Positions 1 to 9,317 are shown, counted from the stretch's first letter. The stretch is DNA of 64,000 nucleotides from Bog-793 sp963785415 (GCA_963785415.1 CAWAVB010000001.1:1364001-1428000); one strand, 5' to 3'. A program made the numbers and translations. The notes: generated by a model from the sequence alone, not told the origin.

Positions 1-36
1 ATCGAGTCCGTGACGATCGCCGAGTCGACCGAATAG
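1..36 (+). CDS. possible C-terminal end of a gene entering from the left
   Basis: Frame 1 is open from the first base for 11 codons and stops at TAG 34-36. It would converge on the epimerase gene that ends 13 bases later. Too short to identify a product; it may be chance. Confidence 0.25.
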   Translation: MESVTIAESTE

Positions 37-49
37 CCCGCGGTCCCGC

Positions 50-1048
50 TCAGCCCGCCGGGGCCGGACGGACAGCCACCAACCGGTCGCAGGCCGCGTC
101 GAAAGCCGGGTCGAGGACGCGTCGCGCCGGATCGGCGTCGTGCCACTCGACGATCTCGGCCGCGCCGACCCGGAACGGGATCGTCGCCACCCATCCGGGA
201 ACGAGGGACTTGATCTTGCGATTGTCGAACACCAGCGAATGCGCCTTGTCGCCGAGCAGCCCGTCGCCCCACTCGGCGTCCACCGCGGCGATCACCTCCG
301 ACGGGACGTGCACGATCGACGGCTCGGCACCGGCGGCGGCACCGAGCATGCGCGCGATCTCGTCCCAGGTCAAGACCTCGTCCGAGGTGATGTGGAAGCT
401 GTCGCCGACGGCGCGCCGCTCCCCGAGGAGCCCGACGAAGGCCCGGGCGAAGTCGTCGTGGTGGGTGAGCGTCCACAGCGACGTGCCGTCGCCGTGGACG
501 ACGACCGGCGCCCCGCGGCGCATGCGGTCGACGACGGTCCACCCTCCGGTGAACGGCACCGAGGTTCGATCGTAGGTGTGGGAGGGCCGGACGATCGTCG
601 CCGGGAAGCCCTCGTCCCGGTAGGCGGCGACAAGGACGTCCTCGCAGGCGATCTTGTCCCGGGAGTAACGCCAGTACGGGTTGCGCAGCGGGGTCGACTC
701 GACGACCGGCAGGCGGGCGGGCGGCGTCTGGTACGCCGAGGCCGAGCTGATGAAGACGTACTGGCCGATCCTGCCCCGGAGCAGTTCGAGGTCGGCCCGG
801 ACGTGGTCCGGGGTGTAGGCGACGAACTCGACGACGACGTCGAACTCGGCACGTCCGAGCACGTCGCGCATCGAAGACGGGTCCCGGGCGTCGGCGACGA
901 GCACGTGGGCCTCTGGCGGCAGCGGCCGCAACCGCGTCACGCCCCGGTTCACCACATGCAGATCCGCGCCGGTCTCGACGACGCGCCGCGCGCACGCCGA
1001 GCTGATGATGCCGGTACCGCCGATGAAAAGGATGCGCTGGGTTGTCAC
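50..1048 (-). CDS. NAD-dependent epimerase/dehydratase family protein
   Basis: About 332 aa, extended short-chain dehydrogenase/reductase fold. The N-terminal Rossmann motif GGTGIIS lies at residues 10-16. The catalytic Tyr-x-x-x-Lys pair is YSRDK at about 128-132, following the strand VFISSASAY, as in nucleoside-diphosphate-sugar epimerases. The substrate cannot be read from the sequence; relatives act on NDP-sugars or hydroxysteroid-like compounds. The start is uncertain: GTG 1048 (followed by TTQRILFIGG) fits the fold, and an in-frame GTG at 1057 adds three residues. No clear Shine-Dalgarno is seen. It is codirectional with the chromate transporter gene 57 bp upstream. Confidence 0.8.
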   Translation of the reverse strand: MTTQRILFIGGTGIISSACARRVVETGADLHVVNRGVTRLRPLPPEAHVLVADARDPSSMRDVLGRAEFDVVVEFVAYTPDHVRADLELLRGRIGQYVFISSASAYQTPPARLPVVESTPLRNPYWRYSRDKIACEDVLVAAYRDEGFPATIVRPSHTYDRTSVPFTGGWTVVDRMRRGAPVVVHGDGTSLWTLTHHDDFARAFVGLLGERRAVGDSFHITSDEVLTWDEIARMLGAAAGAEPSIVHVPSEVIAAVDAEWGDGLLGDKAHSLVFDNRKIKSLVPGWVATIPFRVGAAEIVEWHDADPARRVLDPAFDAACDRLVAVRPAPAG

Positions 1049-1105
1049 AGCACACACATAGCACGGCGCCGTGGCGCCGTGGCGTCCGGCGGTCGGGGCC
1101 CGCGC

Positions 1106-2350
1106 CTACGCGCCGACCGGCAGGCCCGCGAACGACGCGACGACGCCGACCGCGCCGGCGGCCAGCAGCCCGAGGACGACGTTGCGCCGCAGCGCCACGA
1201 CCCAGACGAGCGCGGCGGCGAGCACGCCGACCTGCCAGACGTGGGAGAGCGCGAGTCCGAGCGGGATCGACGCCCCGGCGATCGCTCCGATCGCCGCGGG
1301 TCCCGCCCCGGTGAGGAACGCCTGGACACCGCCGTTCGTCCGGAGCCGCCCGAAATGCGGGGCCCCGAACAGGACGAACCCGAACGACGGCGCGAACGCG
1401 ACAAGCGCGGCGATAAGACCCCCGCGCAGCCTCGCCGCGGCGTAGCCGACGACGGCGACGGTCTGGACGACCGGACCGGGGGTGATCTGGCCGAGCGCCA
1501 CCGCGTTCAGGAACTGGGCGTTCGTCATCCAGTGGAAGGTATGGACGGCGTCTGACTGCATGAGCGGCACGATGACGAAGCCCCCGCCGTAGGAGAGGGC
1601 ACCGATCTTGAACGCCTCCCAGACCACCGCGCCGATGCCCCCGACCGAGGCCACCGCGGCGAACAGGGGGAGGACGACGAACCCGCGCAGCGCCGCCGGC
1701 GGCCGGTTCCGCAACTCGCGCACGGCGACCTCGACCGCGCCGCACGCCGCGAGGACGAGGACGAGGAACGGCCCGATCGTCGCCGCCGCGACACCGCCGG
1801 CGAGCGCGTAGGCGATCCAGCGCGCCCGCTCGGCGGGTCGCCGGCCGATCCGCCTCCAGCTCGACGGCATGAGACCCATCGCCGCGTTGAGCGCGACCGC
1901 GGCGACCGCGGCCCCCGCCCCCGCGGCGGCGCCCTTCACCCACTGCGGCGGGTTGTGCGACAAGAACAACGCCGAGAGCGCCAGGATGGCGACGAGCCCC
2001 GGCACGATGAAGCAGACCCCGCCGACCAGCGCGCCGAGGCGGCCGCGCACGCGCCAGGCTAAGAAGATCGCGAGCTGCGTCGAGGCCGGCCCGGGCAGCA
2101 GGTTCGTCGCCGCGATCCCGTCTTCGAACTCGGTCGGCCCGATCCAGCCGCGTTCGGTGACACACAGCCGACGCAGAAGGGCGATGTGGATTGGCGGGCC
2201 GCCGAAGCCGATGCAGCCGATGCGCCCCCACTCGCGGGCGATCGTGAGAAGACCGACGCGCCCGGCGGTGTCGGCCGCACCATCCGGGCGGCCCAGTTCA
2301 GCCACGACCCACCCGCCCGCGAACCTGCGCCGGCCCGCCGCGGGCCGCAC
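1106..2350 (-). CDS. chrA: chromate transporter, ChrA (CHR) family, two-domain type
   Basis: 414 aa, made of two homologous CHR halves as in long-chain ChrA proteins. The first half has the signature FGGPPIH with a following LLPGP; the second has SYGGGF and ITPGPV, each embedded in hydrophobic membrane segments. The family couples export of chromate to the membrane potential or a proton gradient. The track start is GTG 2350, which puts about 32 mostly polar residues before the first CHR helix; a GTG/ATG a little further in is also possible. It lies between the epimerase and the GH94-like gene on the same strand, with no regulator beside it, so a resistance role is inferred from family only. 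Confidence 0.85.
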   Translation of the reverse strand: MRPAAGRRRFAGGWVVAELGRPDGAADTAGRVGLLTIAREWGRIGCIGFGGPPIHIALLRRLCVTERGWIGPTEFEDGIAATNLLPGPASTQLAIFLAWRVRGRLGALVGGVCFIVPGLVAILALSALFLSHNPPQWVKGAAAGAGAAVAAVALNAAMGLMPSSWRRIGRRPAERARWIAYALAGGVAAATIGPFLVLVLAACGAVEVAVRELRNRPPAALRGFVVLPLFAAVASVGGIGAVVWEAFKIGALSYGGGFVIVPLMQSDAVHTFHWMTNAQFLNAVALGQITPGPVVQTVAVVGYAAARLRGGLIAALVAFAPSFGFVLFGAPHFGRLRTNGGVQAFLTGAGPAAIGAIAGASIPLGLALSHVWQVGVLAAALVWVVALRRNVVLGLLAAGAVGVVASFAGLPVGA

Positions 2351-2405
2351 GGTCCCGGGGCGCCGCCGGCGCGGACCGATCCTGGCGGGTCACTCGCTCC
2401 GCGTC

Positions 2406-4874
2406 CTAGTCGCCGACGGTCGCCTCGACGACGACACGGGCCTTGCGCCGGGCACGAAGCACGATCACGTCGCCCGGGACCGGCTTGCCGTCGACAACGA
2501 GCCGGACGGAGTCACCCGGACCCGTGCGCGTGACCGAGATGTCGTAGGTCGTCCCGCGGAACCGACGCCGGCAGGTAAAGCCCGGCCACCCCGAAGGGAT
2601 GGCCGGCGCCACCTGCAATCCGTCGTGGGTCGGCCTGATCCCGAGGATCCACTGCGTCGCGGCGACGTACATCCACGCCGCGGCGCCCGTCAACCAGGAG
2701 TTGCGGCCCAGGCCGTACTGGGGGTGCGCCGGGCCGCAGATGTTCTGGCAGTACACGTAGGGCTCGACGGCGGCGCGTTCGACGTCGGGCCGGGCGAGAG
2801 GGAGGAGTTGACGGTAGTACTCGTACGCCCGCGCGCCGTCGCCGAGCTGGGCTGCGGCGACGACGGACCAGGCGGCCGCGTGGCAGAAGATGCCCCCGTT
2901 CTCCTTGGCGCCCGGCGGGTACGTGCTCGTCCCGTTGACCCGCTTGTCGTCGCCGTCGTAGGGCGGCCATAACAGGCTCGGCCCGTACGGGGTGTCGAGC
3001 ATGTTGTGCGCCGAGTCCATAGCGAGAAGCGCGCGCTCGGGCGGCGCGACCTCACCGATCACACACCAGCTCTGCGGAATCAGATTGATGCGGTGCCGCG
3101 TCTCGGTCGACACCCCGACCGGCTTGCCCGCGTCGTCAAACGAGCGCGCGTACCACAGCCCGTCCCAGGCGCAGTCGTTGATCGCCCGCGCCATCTCCTC
3201 GTGCAACGCCGTGAACCGCTCCGCCTCGGCCTGCTTGCCGAGATGGTCGGCCAGCTCTGCGAGATCGAGGGCAACCCGGCAGAACTGCATCGCGCACCAG
3301 ACGCTCTCGGAGCGGCCCGACCCGTGGTCGACGTTCAGCGTGTCGTCCCAGTCCGAGTACCCCGACCGCGGGAGCCCGTGCGGACCGAGGTGGGCGAGGG
3401 TGAAGCCGATCGCCGCCATCATGTGGCCCCAAACCGTGTCGTCGACCCCGGAGCTCCGGGCCGCGGCGGGTTCCGCCTCGCCGGTGGGTTCTGTCACGTA
3501 GCGGACCCGTCGATCGAGGAATCGGTAGTCGCCGGTCTCCTTCAGGTAGTTGCAGGTGGCCAGCACGAGCCAGAGGTGATCGTCGCTGAACCACTGGGGC
3601 CGGTCTGGCCGCTCGGCCGCGAGTCCCGGCCCGCCCTCGTCGGCGAGGGGGAAGTACTGGTGCCAGGCGTGGCCGTCGCCGAACTGCATCCCCCAGCCGT
3701 GCACGAGGCGGGCGGCGGCCTCCCGGGGTGCGGCGTGGACGACGCCGAAGGTGTCCTGGGCCGTGTCGCGCGTTCCCATGCCGCGCCCGAGGCCCGTCTC
3801 GTAGCCCGACACGAACCGCGACCAGTACAGCGTCGTGCGGCACTGCATCGGCGCCAGGTAGTTGACGGTGGCGTTCGTCTCCGTGTCCGGGGTCGAGACG
3901 CTGAGCGTGCCGAGGTAGGCGTCCCAATCGGCCCGCAGCGCGGCGAAGGCCTCCGCCACCTCGGAGCGGCTCTTGTAGCGGTCGACGACCGCGCCGATCG
4001 CGTCCGGCGCGTCGGTGACCCCGAGCATGTAGACGAGGCGCGTCTCCGCCCCGGGCCCGAGGCGGAACTCGTGGCTGAGCGACCCGATGCTGTTGCCGCG
4101 GGCGGACTCACTCCGACGTGACCTGCCTTCCTCCACGACCTCAGGCGCTTCCAAGCCCCGGTAGCGGCCGACGAAGGCCTCCCGGTCACAGTCGAAGCCC
4201 TTCGGCGTCCGGTCCGAGGCGAAGAACGCCCGCGTCGTCCGGAATTTCGTCCCGGACACGATGGCGCGATGCTCCGGCTCGTAACGCGAGCTCACGATGT
4301 GCCCGCCCCAGTCGAGATTGTGGAGGTCGTTGAAGGCGTCGAAGAAGCTCAGTTCGACGTAGCTGAAGGTCTGGAGGACGAGGCTCGCGTCGGTCGTGTT
4401 CGCCAGCCGGACGACCCAGAGCTCGACCGGACAGGGATCATCCTCCGGCGTGGGGGGGACGAAGTAGAGCATCTCGGCGCGGACGCCGGCGTTTGTCGTC
4501 GTGATCCTCGTGTAACCGGCCCCGTGGCGGCACTCGTAGCTCTCGAGCGGTGCCCGCACCGGCTGCCAGGTGGCGCCCCAGATGGCGCCGGAGTCCTTGC
4601 GGCGGAGATAGACGTAGCGGCCGGGCTGGTCCGCCGGGAGCGAGTTGTAGCGGTACCGGCTCACCCGGCGGTCACGCGGGTCCCGGTCGAACGAGAAGCC
4701 GCCGGCGGTATTCGAGATGATGCCCCCGTAACGGCCCTCGCCGAGGTAGTTCATCCACGGCGTCGGCGTGTCCGGACGGGTAATCACGTACTCGCGGCTC
4801 GCGACGTCGAAGTAACCGTAGGGGTTCACTCCCAGCCGTTCTGAACCGGTCGTTGCCGCCGCGTCGGCACTCAT
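2406..4874 (-). CDS. glycoside hydrolase family 94-like phosphorylase (glycosyltransferase 36 family)
   Basis: About 822 aa. The order of blocks is that of cellobiose/cellodextrin/chitobiose phosphorylases: an N-terminal beta-sandwich (NPYGYFD, TPWMNYLGEGRYGG, DPRDRRVSRYRYN), an (alpha/alpha)6 barrel with TRDTAQD and GYSDWDDTLN, and a C-terminal jelly roll ending in RRRFRGTTYDISV. These enzymes cleave beta-glucosidic bonds with phosphate, releasing a sugar-1-phosphate in the cytoplasm. The Asp of the WDD block is a candidate general acid. The sugar specificity is not readable. The chosen start is ATG 4874, preceded by AAAAGG; GTG 4895 would add seven residues and is an alternative. No signal peptide is visible. 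Confidence 0.75.
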   Translation of the reverse strand: MSADAAATTGSERLGVNPYGYFDVASREYVITRPDTPTPWMNYLGEGRYGGIISNTAGGFSFDRDPRDRRVSRYRYNSLPADQPGRYVYLRRKDSGAIWGATWQPVRAPLESYECRHGAGYTRITTTNAGVRAEMLYFVPPTPEDDPCPVELWVVRLANTTDASLVLQTFSYVELSFFDAFNDLHNLDWGGHIVSSRYEPEHRAIVSGTKFRTTRAFFASDRTPKGFDCDREAFVGRYRGLEAPEVVEEGRSRRSESARGNSIGSLSHEFRLGPGAETRLVYMLGVTDAPDAIGAVVDRYKSRSEVAEAFAALRADWDAYLGTLSVSTPDTETNATVNYLAPMQCRTTLYWSRFVSGYETGLGRGMGTRDTAQDTFGVVHAAPREAAARLVHGWGMQFGDGHAWHQYFPLADEGGPGLAAERPDRPQWFSDDHLWLVLATCNYLKETGDYRFLDRRVRYVTEPTGEAEPAAARSSGVDDTVWGHMMAAIGFTLAHLGPHGLPRSGYSDWDDTLNVDHGSGRSESVWCAMQFCRVALDLAELADHLGKQAEAERFTALHEEMARAINDCAWDGLWYARSFDDAGKPVGVSTETRHRINLIPQSWCVIGEVAPPERALLAMDSAHNMLDTPYGPSLLWPPYDGDDKRVNGTSTYPPGAKENGGIFCHAAAWSVVAAAQLGDGARAYEYYRQLLPLARPDVERAAVEPYVYCQNICGPAHPQYGLGRNSWLTGAAAWMYVAATQWILGIRPTHDGLQVAPAIPSGWPGFTCRRRFRGTTYDISVTRTGPGDSVRLVVDGKPVPGDVIVLRARRKARVVVEATVGD

Positions 4875-4972
4875 CGATCGCTCACGCCTTTTCACTCCCC
4901 CGGCTCACCGAGCCCACAACGCCGGTCGGGCCCCGTCGGGTCCGACCACAAACGAGCATCCAAGCACAAACC

Positions 4973-5007
4973 GGCCGCGTCCGACCAAGGCCTCGCCGGA
5001 CGCGGCC
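4973..5007 (-). terminator. strong stem-loop after the VIT1-sixA pair
   Basis: An 11-bp perfect stem (GGCCGCGTCCG at 4973-4983 with CGGACGCGGCC at 4997-5007) and a 13-nt loop lie just past the stop of the SixA-like gene on the minus strand and before the GH94-like gene. There is no U tract, as is common for actinobacterial terminators. Confidence 0.5.
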
Positions 5008-5039
5008 GCAGGGCGCCCGCCACGCCCGCCGCGCCGGCA

Positions 5040-5567
5040 CTAGTCCGGGGCGGGGACGACCGACACGGCGGCGACCTCGCCCTCGGCGACGACAAGACGG
5101 ATCGCGCCGCCCTTCGGGATCACCCCGGGGTTGTCCGCGATCGCGCCCGATCCGACGAGTCCGTTGACCACGCCGATGAGCACGTCACCGTGCGTGCAGG
5201 CGACGACGACGCCGGGCCTCTCGAGCGACTCGGCCGCGGCGAGGATGCGGTGCAGCGCGACGAGCCCGTCCGAACCCTCGGTGAGGAACGGCGCGATCTC
5301 CACAAGGACTCCCGCATCCTCCGCGATCGCGGCGACCGTCGCGACGCACCGCCCGGCCGGGCTCGCGAGCACTCGCCCGACCGGTTGATCCGAGAAACTC
5401 TCGGCGAGCGCGGCCGCCTGGCGCTCACCACGATGCGACAGGGGCCGCAGCACGTCGTCGCCCCGCCAGCTCGAACGGGGAAGTGCGACGGCGTGCCGGA
5501 CGACGAGACAGGTGTGGACTGTGGCGACCGGCGCGGCGGGGTGGCCCGCCCGCCCATGCCGCAGCAT
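5040..5567 (-). CDS. histidine phosphatase family protein, SixA-like
   Basis: About 175 aa with the histidine-phosphatase fold. The phosphate-accepting motif is LVVRHA near the N-terminus, the region LSHRGERQA follows, and the second catalytic histidine is in ACTHGD. The spacing resembles SixA and small phosphohistidine/NUDIX-associated RHG phosphatases more than phosphoglycerate mutases. ATG 5567 leaves a 10-bp gap to the VIT1 gene upstream, so the two are probably cotranscribed. A start further in (GTG before ATVHTC) is possible because the first 15 residues are outside the fold. Confidence 0.75.
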   Translation of the reverse strand: MLRHGRAGHPAAPVATVHTCLVVRHAVALPRSSWRGDDVLRPLSHRGERQAAALAESFSDQPVGRVLASPAGRCVATVAAIAEDAGVLVEIAPFLTEGSDGLVALHRILAAAESLERPGVVVACTHGDVLIGVVNGLVGSGAIADNPGVIPKGGAIRLVVAEGEVAAVSVVPAPD

Positions 5568-5577
5568 CCGTCGCCGC

Positions 5578-6360
5578 CTATCCCGCGGTTGCGCCGACGG
5601 CGGAGCCGATGCCGTAGGTGATCGCACCCGCGACCGCGCAGATGCACAGGGAGCGCAGCGCCGACCACACGACGGAACGATTCGTGAGGAACGAGATCGC
5701 CCCGCCGACGACGAGGGCCGCGACCCCGGTGGCTGCGATCGCGATCTCGATCGCGCCCGATCCCGCGGAGCCGCCAAGAAAGGCGGCGAGCGGGATGAGC
5801 GCGCCGATGGCAAACGTCACGAACGAGAAGAACGCCGCCTGAAGTGGCGAGCCGAGCGCAGCCGGGTCGAGGCCGAGTTCCTCGCGGGCGTGGGTCTCCA
5901 GCGCGACCTTCGGGTCCGCCATCAGCGCGTCGGCAACCTTCTCGGCGGTCTCAGCGTCGAGGCCCCGGCTCTCGTACAGGTACACGAGCTCGGCGCGTTC
6001 GCTCTCGGGACGCTCTTCGATCTCCGCGCGTTCAACGTGGAGCTCGCGCTCGAACGCTTCCCGCTGGACCCGCATCGAGATGTACTCCCCGGCTGCCATC
6101 GAGAAGGACCCCCCGAACAACCCCGCGAGGCCGGCCAGCCGCACGACGCCAGCCCCGGGATGGGCGCCGGCGGTGCCGAGGACGAGGGATACGTTTGAAA
6201 CGAGGCCATCGCTCACGCCGAACACGGCGGCTCGCAGCCCGCCGCCGCGCACGTCCCGGTGTGTGTGCTCGACGAAGCGTGGTCCCGACGGCACCGGACT
6301 CGTCCTGAAGCGCAGCATGTCCTTTACCGCTTCGAACTGCCGCGTTGACCACGAGGCCAT
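5578..6360 (-). CDS. VIT1/CCC1 transporter family protein
   Basis: About 260 aa. The signature FGVSDGLVSNVSLVLG starts membrane helix 1, and GGSFSMAAGEYISMRVQRE ends helix 2 with the family's characteristic Met/Glu-rich amphipathic linker (ERELHVERAEIEERPE). Three more hydrophobic segments follow. Eukaryotic members move Fe2+/Mn2+ into vacuoles; bacterial ones are probably divalent-metal exporters in the cytoplasmic membrane. ATG 6360 was chosen because it directly precedes WSTRQFE and the longer frame upstream is low-quality. The gene is divergent from the response regulator. Confidence 0.85.
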   Translation of the reverse strand: MASWSTRQFEAVKDMLRFRTSPVPSGPRFVEHTHRDVRGGGLRAAVFGVSDGLVSNVSLVLGTAGAHPGAGVVRLAGLAGLFGGSFSMAAGEYISMRVQREAFERELHVERAEIEERPESERAELVYLYESRGLDAETAEKVADALMADPKVALETHAREELGLDPAALGSPLQAAFFSFVTFAIGALIPLAAFLGGSAGSGAIEIAIAATGVAALVVGGAISFLTNRSVVWSALRSLCICAVAGAITYGIGSAVGATAG

Positions 6361-6387
6361 GGCTGCGAGGTTACCGCCCGGAACGCC

Positions 6388-6482
6388 TTTGTTCACAGGG
6401 GAACAGCCCACCACCGCGTTGCCCCCGGTCGTCACGGAACCGGCGCACCCGAGAATTCGTCCCGCCGTCACGGTTTGTTCAC
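6388..6482. promoter_or_regulatory. VIT1 / response-regulator divergent intergenic region with a 9-bp direct repeat
   Basis: TTTGTTCAC occurs at 6388-6396 and again at 6474-6482; the first copy is part of a small hairpin (TGTTC/GAACA). The region between the two divergent genes must hold both promoters. Function of the repeat is unknown. Confidence 0.3.
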
Positions 6483-6554
6483 CCCCGTCTCACGGTCCTG
6501 TCACCGGCCCGGACAACCATCGTGTGCATCGGCGACAAGGCCGAGAGGTGCCCG

Positions 6555-7316
6555 TTGACAAACGCGATGGCGACCGATCGTGAACCGTCAGAGTGGCCGC
6601 GCGTCCTCATCATCGAAGATGACGAGGACCAACTGTTTGCGCTCACGGTAGGGCTCGCCCGTGAAGGATTCGACGTCTCGGGCGCGCGCGACAGCACCGA
6701 AGCGACCACGGCGGTCGAAACGATTCGGCCGGACGTGATCCTTCTCGACGTGATGCTCCCGGGAATGTCCGGTATCGACGTCTGCCGCGCACTGCGGGAC
6801 CGCGGGGTCCCGACGCCGATCATCATGCTCGGCTCACGCCAGGACGAGCTCGACGTCGTGCGCGGCATGGAGGTCGGGGCCGACGATTACGTCCCGAAGC
6901 CGTACCGCATGCGCGAGCTCGTCGCCCGGATCGGCGCGCAACTCCGCCGGAGTCAACCGGCCCCTACCGGCGATCCTGGTCACGCCCCGTGCCCTTCCGT
7001 CATCCCGCCTTCTGTGCTCACCGCCGGTGACGTGACCCTCGACCCGGCGCGCCACGAGGTCACCGTCGCGGGCAGCGAGGTCGAGATACCGCTGCGCGAG
7101 TTCCAGCTGCTACGGGAACTCCTGCAATACGCGGGCCGGGTCGTCAGCCGCGACGAGTTGCTCGAGCACGTCTGGGGCCTCGACTACCTCGGTGACCCGC
7201 GGATCGTCGCGACCCTCGTCGGCCGCCTGCGGGCGCGCATCGAGCGCGACCCGGACAATCCCACGCACATCATCACGATCCGGGGGGTCGGCTACCGCTT
7301 CAACGACCGCGCCTGA
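6555..7316 (+). CDS. response regulator, OmpR/PhoB family (orphan)
   Basis: About 253 aa. The receiver domain has the acidic pair IEDDEDQ, the phospho-acceptor Asp in VILLDVMLPG, and Lys in YVPKPY. A winged-helix DNA-binding domain follows (EIPLREFQLLRELL ... GRVVSRDELLEHVWG ... RGVGYRF). The usual conserved Thr/Ser after strand 4 (LTAR in PhoB-like proteins) reads LGSR here, so the switch residue appears to be replaced by Gly. Start choice: TTG 6555 sits 6 nt after GAGAGG (6543-6548); ATG 6567, four codons later, has poorer spacing. No histidine kinase is next to it. Confidence 0.9.
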   Translation: MTNAMATDREPSEWPRVLIIEDDEDQLFALTVGLAREGFDVSGARDSTEATTAVETIRPDVILLDVMLPGMSGIDVCRALRDRGVPTPIIMLGSRQDELDVVRGMEVGADDYVPKPYRMRELVARIGAQLRRSQPAPTGDPGHAPCPSVIPPSVLTAGDVTLDPARHEVTVAGSEVEIPLREFQLLRELLQYAGRVVSRDELLEHVWGLDYLGDPRIVATLVGRLRARIERDPDNPTHIITIRGVGYRFNDRA

Positions 7317-7363
7317 CGGCAATACCCGAGAAGGCGAGTTTCTCGCCCTAAGTTGGGATCTTG

Positions 7364-7975
7364 ATGCCCACGACCCCGACACCCAGCGGCGAGAACGAGG
7401 AACGAGAACACCAACCTCCCACCGGCGGGGAGCTCCTGGCGCTTGTGCGGACTCGTGCGTACACGCGCGCCGACCAGCCCTTCCTCCTCGCCTCGGGAGC
7501 AACAAGTTATGACTACGTCGACATGCGCCGTGCGGTGTCAAGAGGCGTCGATCTCGAGCTCGCCGCCCGCGCCGTCATCGATCACCTCGCTTGCCGGGCG
7601 GTCGAGTACGAGGCGATCGGGGGCATGACGATGGGAGCGGACCCGGTCGTGCACGCGGTGGCGCTCCTCGCATCAAAGGCGTGGTTCTCGATCCGCAAGG
7701 GCGAGAAGTCCCACGGCAACCGGCGCCGCATCGAAGGCATCCCCGTCGATGGAAGGCGTGTCGTGCTCTTCGAAGACACCGCCACCACGGGCGGCTCGAT
7801 CATGGAGGCGTACGACGTCGTGGCCGAGGCCGGCGCCATCGTCGTACACGCCTGCGTGCTTTTCGACCGGGGCGACACGGCCCGGGAGGTCTTCGCGGCC
7901 CGCGCCGTGCCGTATTCGAGCCTGCTCGGCTATCGCGACCTCGGGATCGAGCCAGTCGTCCCGCCGCGCACCTAG
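7364..7975 (+). CDS. pyrE: orotate phosphoribosyltransferase family protein (PyrE-like)
   Basis: About 203 aa. It has the PRPP-binding motif VVLFEDTATTGGS, the upstream GGMTMGADPVVHAVAL block that binds orotate/PRPP, and the flexible-loop basic stretch FSIRKGEKSHG. This matches orotate PRTases, which make OMP from orotate and PRPP in pyrimidine synthesis; some actinobacterial homologues act in salvage. The start is ATG 7364, with TTG 7361 directly before it. No pyr genes lie beside it. The first 25 residues are polar and precede the fold. Confidence 0.8.
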   Translation: MPTTPTPSGENEEREHQPPTGGELLALVRTRAYTRADQPFLLASGATSYDYVDMRRAVSRGVDLELAARAVIDHLACRAVEYEAIGGMTMGADPVVHAVALLASKAWFSIRKGEKSHGNRRRIEGIPVDGRRVVLFEDTATTGGSIMEAYDVVAEAGAIVVHACVLFDRGDTAREVFAARAVPYSSLLGYRDLGIEPVVPPRT

Positions 7976-7993
7976 ACGCGAGAGCGGTTCCCG

Positions 7994-9169
7994 ATGAACG
8001 CACTCGACGCGGTGATTATCCTCCTCCTCCTCCCCGCGGCCGTCCACGGGATACGCGTCGGGGGACTGGCCCAGATCGCCGAATTTGTGGGAATGATCCT
8101 CGGCTTCGCCCTCGGCGTGTGGCTCGTCCTCGTGCTCTGTCCCCACGTCTCGGGAACGGTCGCCAAGCCCGTGCTCGCGATCGTCCTGCTCGTCCTGCCG
8201 GTCGCCCTGCTCGGCGTCGGCGGACGCCAGACCGGCCTCCGGATGTCGACCGCGCTGCGCCGCTTCCGGGTCCACGTCGTCGACGAGTTCGTCGGGGGGC
8301 TGACCGCCGCGGCAACCGTCCTCGTCGTCCTGTGGCTCTTCGCGTCGGTCCTCGTGAACAGTCCGTTGACGAGCGTCTCCGGCGAGATCGAGAACTCCGC
8401 CATCCTGCGCGGCGTGAGCAGCGTGATGCCCCCGATCCCCGACGCGTTCTCCGGTGTCGAGCGTTATCTCGCCACGACCGGCTTCCCGCAGGTCCTCGCC
8501 AACATCACGCCCCAGTCCTCCGTCGAGGTGCAGGTCGCGACCAGCGCGCAGGTCGACGCCACGGCCCGCCGGGCGGAGGACTCCGTCGTGAAGGTCATCG
8601 CCTACGGCTGCGGAGGCCAGCGCGACGGTTCGGGATTCGTCGTCGCCGGGGGGCTCGTCGTCACGAACGCGCACGTCGTCGCCGGGACCGGCCGCATCGT
8701 CGTCGAGAACCTGAATGGTCGCTCGTGGAGGGTGAGGCCCGTCCTTTTCGACCAGCGCTTCGACCTCGCCGTGCTGCGACCCGTCACAGCGCTGGGGATC
8801 CCGGCGCTGAAGATCGACAACCGCATCTACCCACGCCCGAAGGCCGCCGTCATCATCGGCTACCCCGGGGGCGGAGAACTTCAGGCCGGGCCAGCCGGGG
8901 TGGTCACTGTGTTCGTGGCCCAGGGCCGTGACATCTATGACGAGTCGCTCACCGTGCGCAACGTCTACGAGCTCGACGGGACCGTGCTCCCCGGCAACTC
9001 TGGCGGACCGCTCCTGGCGACGAACGGCACGGTCTTCGGGGTCGTGTTCTCGCGTTCGGCCTCGAATATCGACATCGGGTTCGCGCTCGCCGGACCGGGT
9101 GTCGTGCAGCGCATCGACTCCGCGCTGCTCGACGAGAAAACCGTGGCGACCGGCTCCTGCATCACGTAG
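7994..9169 (+). CDS. marP: MarP-like membrane serine protease (CvpA domain + trypsin-like domain)
   Basis: 391 aa. The first about 130 residues hold four hydrophobic helices of the CvpA type (start MNALDAVIILLLLPA). After an extracytoplasmic linker comes a chymotrypsin-fold protease with His in NAHVVAG (about 224), Asp in FDLAVL (about 257) and Ser in GNSGGP (about 335). This is the architecture of mycobacterial MarP, a periplasmic protease needed for acid and oxidative stress resistance via peptidoglycan hydrolase activation. Two Cys residues around the protease domain (VIAYGCGG and the C-terminal GSCIT) may form a disulfide as in MarP. It follows the pyrE-like gene by 18 bp. Confidence 0.9.
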   Translation: MNALDAVIILLLLPAAVHGIRVGGLAQIAEFVGMILGFALGVWLVLVLCPHVSGTVAKPVLAIVLLVLPVALLGVGGRQTGLRMSTALRRFRVHVVDEFVGGLTAAATVLVVLWLFASVLVNSPLTSVSGEIENSAILRGVSSVMPPIPDAFSGVERYLATTGFPQVLANITPQSSVEVQVATSAQVDATARRAEDSVVKVIAYGCGGQRDGSGFVVAGGLVVTNAHVVAGTGRIVVENLNGRSWRVRPVLFDQRFDLAVLRPVTALGIPALKIDNRIYPRPKAAVIIGYPGGGELQAGPAGVVTVFVAQGRDIYDESLTVRNVYELDGTVLPGNSGGPLLATNGTVFGVVFSRSASNIDIGFALAGPGVVQRIDSALLDEKTVATGSCIT

Positions 9170-9317
9170 GCGGCGCGAGCGGTCGCGACCCACTCGCTCC
9201 GGCGTCTCAGCGCCCTTGGGGACCTGACTCCAGCCGATACGCGGCCGTCCGGGCACGACAAACCGAGGCCACGTCGCCATGGGTAGTGGTCCACCAAATG
9301 GGATTCAGGACAAGCTG

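Noticed and set aside
140..1555. 471-aa plus-strand frame
   Set aside because: Shadow of the epimerase and chrA genes.
7673..9280. 535-aa minus-strand frame
   Set aside because: Shadow of the pyrE-like gene and marP; composition is Asp/Arg/Gly-rich and has no family features.
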